From assembly GCA_002197995.1 (NCBI GenBank), contig NGZR01000001.1, forward strand, positions 3,286,001 to 3,350,000: a stretch of DNA of 64,000 nt. Reading direction: 5' to 3'. Origin of the DNA: Gaeumannomyces sp. JS-464. Taxonomy: Eukaryota; Ascomycota; Sordariomycetes; Magnaporthales; Magnaporthaceae. Shown piece after piece: positions 57,222 to 64,000 of this stretch; the stretch's first letter is position 1, and every line of letters starts with the position of its first letter. Below the pieces are notes generated by a model, which ran no database searches, was not told where the DNA came from, and worked only from the letters and a program-made list of their open reading frames with translations. The position numbers and the translations under genes were made by a program.

Positions 57222-57730
57222 GCTGGACTAGGAGGCGTTGCCCAAGATCCTGGAGAAGCGCTCCACCTTGGGGATCAAGCCTTCCAACGAGGCCCCGTCG
57301 ATCACCACGGCAAATGGCATCCACATCTATACCGGCAACACCACGCACTCAACCATGAAGAAGATCTGCGAGAGGTATCGCATTTGGGAGGACACGGGCC
57401 GTCAGATTGACGTCCCAGAAGACGAAATGATTGTCACGCAAGGGTAAGGACGCCGTGGAACAACACACGACAAACTGCACGCTCAGGGGCACATGGAGTA
57501 AATGAAGAAGCCATCACCCTTTGTGTTCCCATGCTTCATGGTTTGGAGGCGTGTACACGGAGAGGACAAGCATCGAGCCGTCACTGATCTGAGACCCCTG
57601 AACCGCGTCACCGTTACAACGGCTGAACCGCACACTTACTGACTGGTTTACCACTGACGGTGTGGCTGGCTCGAGGATCCCGCGATGGAAAAAATCCGCA
57701 CAATTAACGACCCAGGTCGGTGTCACCCGG
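57222..57730 (+). pseudogene. Gypsy pol fragment (region before and into RT)
   Basis: An open piece at 57238-57447 reads PKILEKRSTLGIKPSNEAP, then ANGIHIYTGN and DVPEDEMIVTQG, a linker style found before the RT of fungal Gypsy elements. It continues in broken form: HDKLHAQGHME, PFVFPCFMVW near 57520-57550 and LTDWFTTDGVAG near 57640. Frameshifts and stops but little AT bias. A relic of a Gypsy lineage different from Gypsy-1 to Gypsy-3. Confidence 0.55.
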
Positions 57731-57959
57731 ATGGTCGCAGGGTGAAAACAGTGTCTCCAGGCTCCGCGCTCCGCTATCCTCGGCGCAGGGGAAACACGGC
57801 AACCGGCTTTTAGGGCACGCGTTGACGACGACCTCGAGGGCCATTTGCCCTCCCGGAAATCGCCCGCGCCACGCAGTGGAGTGAGTTCTTCCTCGAGTCC
57901 GCGCCCACTCGCACCTCTCCTCTATTCGCCTGCCGGCCAGCTGTCGACGCTGCTCATCT
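57731..57959. other. Short stretch without a supported gene
   Basis: Between the Gypsy fragment and the AKR pseudogene. I looked here for the missing AKR N-terminus and did not find it. Confidence 0.3.
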
Positions 57960-58440
57960 CTGCCTGTCGGCCTGGCGAGCTCAGCCAGGGCGGCGACGGC
58001 GTCTTCGACGGGCACCTTTGGTCGACACGGGTGCACTGGAAGTCGATGGACTTGGTCCCGCCCAGGACCGCGACCGGTCCTCGACGTGGCGGCGCACGGC
58101 GGCGGGCGAGCAGTCGGGCTGGTGGGTCGCCCTGATGTAGGCGCCCTTGGACAGGACGACGCGCTCGGCATCCGCCGGGTTCTTGGTGAAGTAGTGGCGC
58201 AGCAGGGTGCAGCGAGTTGCAGTCGGGCGTGCCGTAGGAGGCGCCGCCGTTCCAGAAGTTGGCGCCGTGGTCGAGCGCGGCTTTCATGATGGCCGAGGCG
58301 GCATTAAAGGAGGGCAAGATCGGTGGCATCGGCCTCAGTGAAATCTCCGCCGCGACCATCCGCCGCGCCGCAAAGGTCCACCCCATCGCGGCTGGCGAGA
58401 TCGAGCTGAGCCTGTCTATCCTGGCGGTTGTACCATCATT
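57960..58440. pseudogene. Aldo/keto reductase (pyridoxal-reductase-like), internally inverted
   Basis: An NADPH-dependent oxidoreductase remnant of the AKR superfamily. The first half reads on the minus strand from about 58290: IMKAALDHGANFWNGGASYG, TPDCNSLH, then (after a frameshift) KSIDFQCTRVDQ and EDAVAALAELA, ending near 57970. The next part reads on the plus strand from about 58297: LKEGKIGGIGLSEISAATIR, then RAAKVHPIAAGEIELSLS to 58436. In intact relatives these blocks are adjacent on one strand, so a segment of about 330 bp has been flipped. The first about 40 residues and the C-terminal half are missing. Not AT-biased, so rearrangement, not RIP, killed it. Confidence 0.65.
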
Positions 58441-58462
58441 AGCTGTCTTATCGTGCACAGCT

Positions 58463-58909
58463 TCATTTGCGGCCAAGTTTACGACGCGCGGTGTCCGGCC
58501 GTACCATCAGGAACCGGCAACGCGCAGTGTACGGGTCGCTGTAGGCACCATCTGACGCCCACGCCTTCCCGCCCGGCCTCCAATCCCAGGCACAGTCCAC
58601 GATTCCGCCGAAAGTATGTAGGTATTCTTCAGCCAACCTCCGGCACAAGTGTATCGATCCAGTACTTAGGTGCGTTATAACAGTGGCAGCCAAAATCTCC
58701 GTGTCATTGTAATACGCTCCCAAGCTCGTTTGGTCCGTGCTGCAGGCGCCCATCAACTTCAACTGGAACTGTAACCTGAGCTTCTGAAACTCCTCCCTAA
58801 ACGTAACGGGCAGTGGCTTGTTGCACTTCTGCTGTGCGCACTTCCCTGCACCCGTTCTTAACTTTTTCTTCCCCGCAGTATACAAAATGTGTTTAACGGG
58901 TGTGTTCAA
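58463..58909 (-). CDS. Uncharacterised 148-codon open frame
   Basis: I do not recognise it. Starts MNTPVKHILYTAGKKKLR; basic N-terminus with a CAQQKC pair, a middle FQLKLMGACSTDQTSLGAYY, and a Trp-rich end. Composition is protein-like but there is no domain, signal or membrane segment. It partly overlaps the end of the AKR plus-strand reading. It may be a remnant of a larger gene or a chance frame. Confidence 0.2.
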   Translation of the reverse strand: MNTPVKHILYTAGKKKLRTGAGKCAQQKCNKPLPVTFREEFQKLRLQFQLKLMGACSTDQTSLGAYYNDTEILAATVITHLSTGSIHLCRRLAEEYLHTFGGIVDCAWDWRPGGKAWASDGAYSDPYTARCRFLMVRPDTARRKLGRK

Positions 58910-59289
58910 CTGCTTGCTTCAAGATCAGCATTACGGGTACTAATAAGGATAAAAATGGATCAATTGTGGACTTGCTGTTTGCGACGTGCTAAAGTGGAAC
59001 ATACGCTACCGTAAGGAGCCCAGGGTCGAGGCGAAGAGAAAATATGAGGGAAAACAGGCGGAGAGGAACAAGGGGATGAGTGCGAGCCACGTCCAGAGTG
59101 TGGCCTCTTCCAAACCTGCCAGGTTCAAAGGGAGCGGGTGCCGGCCGACGGCGCTTTGCCGAGCTCGATCACCGTGGCCGTGGCCTCGGACGCAGTGCAC
59201 TGGGAAGTCTGATGGTCGCCGCTATCCAGCCTACGGAGCTGGCGCGAAAACTGGCTGCCGTGCGGGAGGTGTTGCGCCAGACGGTCGGG
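58910..59289. other. Stretch without a clear gene
   Basis: No confident coding content. The minus strand is the decaying end of the membrane-protein fragment at 59290-59635. Confidence 0.3.
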
Positions 59290-59635
59290 CCCGCGGCCTG
59301 CGGTCTCGTGGTCGCTGGCGGCGGGCAGCAGGCGTAGGCGGCGGAGGAACCAAAAGATTTGCGCTTTGGTTTTGGGCAAGCACGCGGCGATGAAGCCGAT
59401 AAGCAGTTGAACAGCTAACAGTAGGTCATAAAGTGGGGTACGTAGGGGTTTATAAATTTGGCCGTGCATGTAGGCGTCGAGAAACCAGGCCAGGAATATA
59501 ATTTCGACGGCACTGGCGCCCAGGCCGGCCGTTATAAGGCACGTAATGGCCAGCTTGTCGGCCCGTAAACGGATTGCGTAGATAAAGGTTAGGGGTAACA
59601 GGGAAAGGACCAGTAAGTGAGTGAATGAGTATATT
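59290..59635 (-). pseudogene. Polytopic membrane protein fragment (PTH11/rhodopsin-domain-like)
   Basis: The minus strand is open from about 59635 through the ATG at 59469. Hydrophobic segments LLVLSLLPLTFIYAIRL, LAITCLITAGLGASAVEIIF and YDLLLAVQLLIGFIAACLP are separated by charged turns (RLRADK, PKTKAQ). The pattern, ending in ACLP plus a basic patch, resembles the C-terminal half of fungal rhodopsin-domain/PTH11-type integral membrane proteins; this is a resemblance only. The N-terminal half is absent because the LINE-R 3' end abuts it at about 59636. Confidence 0.4.
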
Positions 59636-60950
59636 TAACGTCAGTAAGTCGGGATCTACCTTTCCTTGCCTCCCAGGGGGCATATGACGTGCTAGCGCTA
59701 CCTAAGCTTAACATAGGGCTACATGTTGCTATTAAGGCGGCTAGCAAATTAAACCCGTAGGCATACGGAAGTCGGGCCGCATTCCGGCGCTCCTTGTTAG
59801 TAAGCGGGCAATCGGCGGTAAGGCGTATATATATACGCCAGGGCGTTGTAAAGCGCTGCGGGTGGTAGTAGTGCGTTCGGCTGGCGAGTATGCCGGTAAA
59901 AGGGGTAAGGCCGGGGTTTAAGCTGGAAGGTCCTCGGGACCTCCCAAGGCCCGGCCGGAGGTGCGGGGGATTAACGAGCCTACTATTAGTCCTGGTGGTA
60001 CAAAGGAAAAAGGTAAAAGGTGTAGGAAAAAAAAGGAAAAAAGATATATGCGGGCTTTTTGGGCTTTATTACTATCGTTTAGCGATAGTGTAATATTTAG
60101 TAGCTTCGACGACGAAGCAAAAAGGAAGGGCTTTTAAACAGCCGTTTCCAATATTTAAGCCTATCGAAAGCCGGGGAAAGGTTCGTTATAAGCCATTTGT
60201 TTTTTACCGCTTTAGCCAGCTTGCAAAATACAGGGTAAAAAGGGGATTTATTTCGTCTATAGCGGCACGGGTTATCGTTTTTGTATTCGAATTTTCGGTA
60301 GTACTAATCGAAGTTCCCGTGGCCGGTACGTGCGGCTATTAGCCTTTATAATACGAAGCGGTATAATTGCAAAGCTTTGGGCGTACGCTGCGAGGCCGGC
60401 GGGAAGCTTATAGCCTTGTACCGTACCGGAAGGTTGTTTACGAACCACGCGTTGCGAGCGTTTCGAGCTATTTTCCAGGTTAAAGCTTTTATTTCGGCCA
60501 TCGTTGGTTTGCAATGTTAAGGTATCGGTAAAGCCGATTTTAATTTTGCTTTGGTATCGGCCTTTTCGTTTTCGGGAATTCCCGTATAGCCCGAGGATTA
60601 TCGAACGTGGATTTGGTGCTTATTTATAAAGTAATAAACCTTTTTAAAAGCTTTTTAAAAGCTATTAAGCGCTGTATTTAAAAAGCCGTTGGCCGTCGAG
60701 GTATTATCGAGGCAAAAATGGAAAGTGCAATTGCGAAAGCTTTAAACGGTTTTACGAAAGCCCATCCGGGCCCCTTCCGCTTCGCCGTCGAATACTTCCG
60801 CCGAGTGCGCCAACCGGCCGTGCCCGGAAAGTTTGCGTTGGCCGGTTTGGTATATTACCCAGCCGTATTTAATTGCCCCGTTTTTTTGCTTTAAACCCGT
60901 CGCTATATATTATAACGTCGGTGGGTAAAAGGGTGCAAAGCTACGCCGTA
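59636..60950 (-). mobile_element. LINE-R: 3' part of a Tad1-like LINE (RNase H, C-terminal Cys region, 3' UTR)
   Basis: Minus strand. RNase H domain near 60880-60560 (KTGQLN, HSAEVFDGEAEGARMGF, IHWIPGHSGIPGNEKADT), then MAEIKALTWKIARNARNAWF, AARTGHGNF and the YYRKFEYKNDN block near 60260, then a 3' UTR to about 59636 with TATATATACGCC. Moderate RIP. Inverted relative to LINE-L. Its 5' side is cut by a TRIM-like LTR at 60951. Confidence 0.65.
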
Positions 60951-61403
60951 TGTTGGTAGGAGTGGTACTCCTATAAGCACGGAGATCTCCTAAAAGGAAA
61001 GAACAAAAATCTATAAATCTGGAACTGGTGTTTGTAGTGATGCATGTTTTGGAAGGAATTTAATTACAAAAAGCTAATCCCAAAATCCCCTTTTGTAAGC
61101 TCGTGGGAGCGCACGGTCCATAAACCTGCTGCTTTACGAAACGTGGGGTTTCCCCTAATGCACGCGCTAATTACGTGGATTAATACTGGCAATTCTTTCT
61201 TTAAGCGCGTGCATCGGTCAATGCTCGTTTCCAAATCCGGGATTTAACAATACTATTAACAACGGAATCCGGATTTGGCAGTCTGCTTTGGGAACAAGGG
61301 AAAAAGAATAAAAGGAGGGGCTATGCTTAATATCGGTAAAAAACTGTAAATAGAAATAATAGGAAGTGGGGCAATGCCTAGTTAGGCGCTCGTGGGATTA
61401 GGT
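60951..61403 (-). mobile_element. Truncated TRIM-like element (3' LTR plus end of interior)
   Basis: LTR at 60951-61185 is the reverse complement of the 26215 family. 61186-61403 matches the last about 250 bp of that element's interior (27250-27504), including the AAAAAGAATAAAAG purine tract. Homology stops near 61403. Diverged more than the two LTRs at 26-27 kb. Confidence 0.75.
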
Positions 61404-61660
61404 GGCGCCAACTTAAGTGCGCGTAATAGAGGTAAACAGGCTTAGTAGAGATCTATTAAGCCGTGCGCTTGTTAATCTGTAAAAATAAAGGAACGGATCG
61501 CGAGTATAACTTACAAAGCCTGGCTTGGGATATAAAAAGGGCCGTAGGTTGCCTTGATCGTTATGATTTTGGATTGGCTCTTTTATACTCGCAACGCTTT
61601 AACTGCCTGCCTGCCTGCCGATCTCCGCTTTCCCATTTTACTGATCGTTCGATTACCGCG
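61404..61660. other. Upstream region of the decayed gene at 61661
   Basis: No gene supported. TTTTATACTCGC near 61580 resembles the GH43 promoter element TTATATACTCGC, 80 bp before the candidate ATG. Confidence 0.3.
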
Positions 61661-62458
61661 ATGGTATCCTCCCGCTTTTTTGGATTTAACAAAGGAAAAT
61701 CCGTCGCCAAAGGTTAAATTGGCATTAAAACGGTTTTAAATAATAGCGTTAAAAAAACTCGTGCCAAAAAGGGAAAAGGTAAAACTTTTCGCCCGCGCCC
61801 TGCAAAGGGCAAACAAAGATCGTTCCCATGCTTGAATTGTTTTAACTCTCTTTTGGCCGGCAAGTTTGATAAGATTAGGTGTTTTAATACCGAGCCGGTC
61901 GGTAACCGTTGTTAGTCCTATGCTTTTGGTTATTCGTGCTAGCCGGTGTAAATAATTTTTTTAGGCTTTGGTTTGCTAATCTTTTGCGCTAACGACCGGT
62001 AGTTTTAAAATCGCAATGGCTTTAGCCAAAAAGTTTATAACTAAATACTTCCGCGAAATTACTGTTAATAAAGTATAATGGCTAATCCGTTGTTTGGCTG
62101 CTCTAGTGCTTTGTTAACCGTGCTTTCGCTATTCCAAAATCTCGCGAAATGGCGCACCACCACCAAATGCATAATCCTTTTTAATAAGGAGGAATAGGCC
62201 GGTAAGGTTAACGCTAATTTTATTAAAATAAATGCTGCTAATCGAAAAGCGGCGGGCCGCGTTGCCGTTTAGCGTATGTTCGATGCGGCGTTTTTAAAAG
62301 CAAAAAATAACCTATTTGGAGCTCCTAACGATAACGAGGATAAGGACGAAAAGATAGCCGAAAAGGGAAAAAAGGATAAGGATGTTAATAATATCGATAA
62401 ATAAATTGATAATGTGTCCGGTAATGGTGGAGGTTTTTCTTAAAACTTAGGATAGTCG
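61661..62458 (+). pseudogene. Decayed gene with Cys cluster, unknown function
   Basis: A single plus-strand frame from ATG 61661 to about 62458 (about 265 codons) holds together apart from a dozen TAA/TAG/TGA stops, typical of RIP. It reads MVSSRFFGFNKGK, a basic segment (KKTRAKKGKGKTFRPRPAKG), a Cys cluster PCLNCFNSLLAGKFDKIRCF then GNRC, SRE-like FQNLAKWRTTTKC, and an acidic/Lys tail (DNEDKDEKIAEKGKKDKDVN). I do not recognise the family; the Cys spacing could bind zinc. Confidence 0.4.
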
Positions 62459-64000
62459 TTCGTAGGATCGTTTTCCGGTTGTTTTAGCGTTTTGGTAATT
62501 TCGTTTTTTTTTAATTATCGTTAGCCATTTTTAGGTTATAACAAATCAATTTTAATTACCTTTCCTCGCTTTTTTTTATTGTTTTTCGCGCTTTACTTAA
62601 CTTTTAATTCGTACCGTTATCGTATTGCTTATAACCAAATCTTCCAAAGCCTTATTTAGTTTTTTTAATTATCGCGTTTGCCGAATTATCTAATCCTGCG
62701 ATCCAGCGGATTTCGTTAATTTCGCGCTTTTCGTAGGATTTTTTAAATGCTATAATATCGATTATAAGCTTTTTTTCCGTTATTATGCTTAATTATACGA
62801 AGCACTAATATAACGAAAAGCTATCGGTGCAAATTATCAGCTTCGGGCTTTTTAGTTTAGCCTTTTAAAAATCGTTGCGAGCGTTAAATTAAGGACGTAA
62901 GCTGTATTAAACCCGCTAACCATCCCGTAAATCTCATTTGCGAAAACGCTTTTCGTAACCCTTTTGCATTTAATTAACGTCCAATATAAAATGTTCCCGA
63001 TTAGCTAAAACTGGTTTTTTTAATCGTTGGATTTTTTATTACCTAATATAATACGAATTTGATTTATAAATTTAGGTTTAAATTGTTTGCGAATAATCCG
63101 TTTACGAAAACGTAAAGGTTAGTTTTTTGCAAATCCAATAAAACGTACTTTAGCCCTTTTTAAGCGTTATCGATTTGCCATTTAATCCTTTTGTTTAGCT
63201 TAACCACGTTCTTTATCCCGGGTTTTAGCTTACGCCCGCTACGAAATAGTTAAACGCGGCTTCCGGTTGGCATATGGAACTAATATATGCGTTTTAAGCT
63301 TTTTAAACGATATACTTATAATTTAAGCTTTTTAAATTGGTTTTTATTAGCTCGAACTTTTTACCTTTTTTTTTTGTCGAACTTCGAGCTTATAATTTCC
63401 CATTAGAATTTTGCACCCGTTAAAATCGGCTTCGTTCCGGCTTAAAGATCGATTTTGGTTTTTGCACGAAAGCCTATTTTTTAAATCGCTAATTCTTTTT
63501 TTATTAAAAAGTCCGGATTTCCAAAATTTAAAGTGTCGTTTATTTGCATGCCTACGATTTTAAAGCTTTGTTCGCTTTTTAAAATAAGCAAATAAAAATC
63601 GTAGTTCGACGTTTAGCAATTTAAGCGCTTTTTATAATGCTTTTGGTAAGTAACGAACCAATGTAAACCTAATTCCGCGATTTCGTAAAAGGCTTAGTTA
63701 CTTTAAGCAAAGTGCCTAATTTAAACCATATTAACAACTTTTTAAAATAAGCGCAAATAAACGTTTTTTTGCAGTTTTAATTCCAATTAGGTATACGTTT
63801 AGCTAATATTTCGGATTATTAAATTAAACTTTATAGGTGTAAACGACGGCGCGATTGTTAGGATTAATCGTTAGCTGTATTTTATAATCGTGGAAAATTG
63901 CGTAAGGATATTATATTTCTCCTTGTCGTTATATCCCGTAGCTACGAATTTCGATTTTTAAAAGGGTTTAAAATTTTGCCCTTTTACCTCGTTTATAATT
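62459..64000 (-). mobile_element. Ty1/copia pol remnant (RT and RNase H), runs off the window
   Basis: Minus strand. RT pieces SKFVATGYNDKEKYNILTQF near 63930, ELGLHWFVTYQKHYKK near 63660 and KIVGMQINDTLNF near 63540 (DD box reads ND). RNase H near 62990-62650: KCKRVTKSVFANEIYGMV, IICTDSFSLY, EKKLIIDIIAFKKSYEKREI and NEIRWIAGLDNSANAI. This order and wording is copia, not Gypsy. Stop-laden, AT-rich. LTR not seen. Confidence 0.75.

Overview
The window looks like a repeat-choked piece of a filamentous ascomycete (Pezizomycotina-type) genome. The reasons are short introns with GTRNGT donors and CTAAC-type branch sites, a secreted GH43 enzyme, Tad1-like LINEs, chromodomain Gypsy elements, pogo/Fot1-like transposons, and long AT-rich tracts in which recognisable transposon proteins are broken by TAA/TAG where CAA/CAG/TGG codons are expected. 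That last pattern is the signature of repeat-induced point mutation (RIP). I cannot name the species.

Layout. 1-4330 is AT-rich: the end of one pogo copy (A), then an aminoglycoside-phosphotransferase-like (APH) gene split by a three-level nest of TA-targeting elements (a palindromic MITE, a second MITE, pogo B). 4330-9200 is a GC-rich island with a two-exon hypothetical gene, an intact single-exon GH43 glycosidase and a frameshifted bZIP factor. 9250-11683 is a Tad1-like LINE, split at its endonuclease domain by Gypsy-1f (11684-21499, TSD AAAAC). Gypsy-1f itself carries pogo C and an un-RIPed, tRNA-headed, SINE-like insertion with a perfect 17-bp target duplication. 21673-35060 holds a forward Gypsy-2 and a reverse Gypsy-1 fused through a chimeric pogo copy (E), plus pogo D, a TRIM-like element with TSD ATACG and its solo LTR. 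35476-52677 is a reverse Gypsy-2 (TSD ATGCY) inserted in a LINE 3' end and containing pogo F and a younger Gypsy-3 (42641-50808, TSD CTCGG). 52678-60950 is a second GC-rich island bounded by two inverted LINE 3' ends. It contains a LINE ORF1, a three-exon gene for a tiny knottin-patterned secreted protein, a Gypsy RT fragment, an internally inverted aldo/keto reductase pseudogene and a membrane-protein fragment. 60951-64000 holds a truncated TRIM-like copy, a decayed Cys-containing gene and a Ty1/copia pol.

Biology. Intact-looking genes are few: GH43, the knottin-like secreted protein and perhaps the hypothetical gene at 4588. The arrangement resembles the gene-poor compartment of a 'two-speed' genome, where RIP erodes repeats and the host sequence next to them; the APH gene changes from clean to heavily mutated within its own coding sequence. 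The observations I rate highest are an array of six hairpins with covarying stems in the Gypsy-3 leader, the SINE-like insertion, the knottin gene, the recombinant pogo E junction, and an antisense basic/coiled-coil reading frame conserved downstream of the chromodomain in two Gypsy copies.
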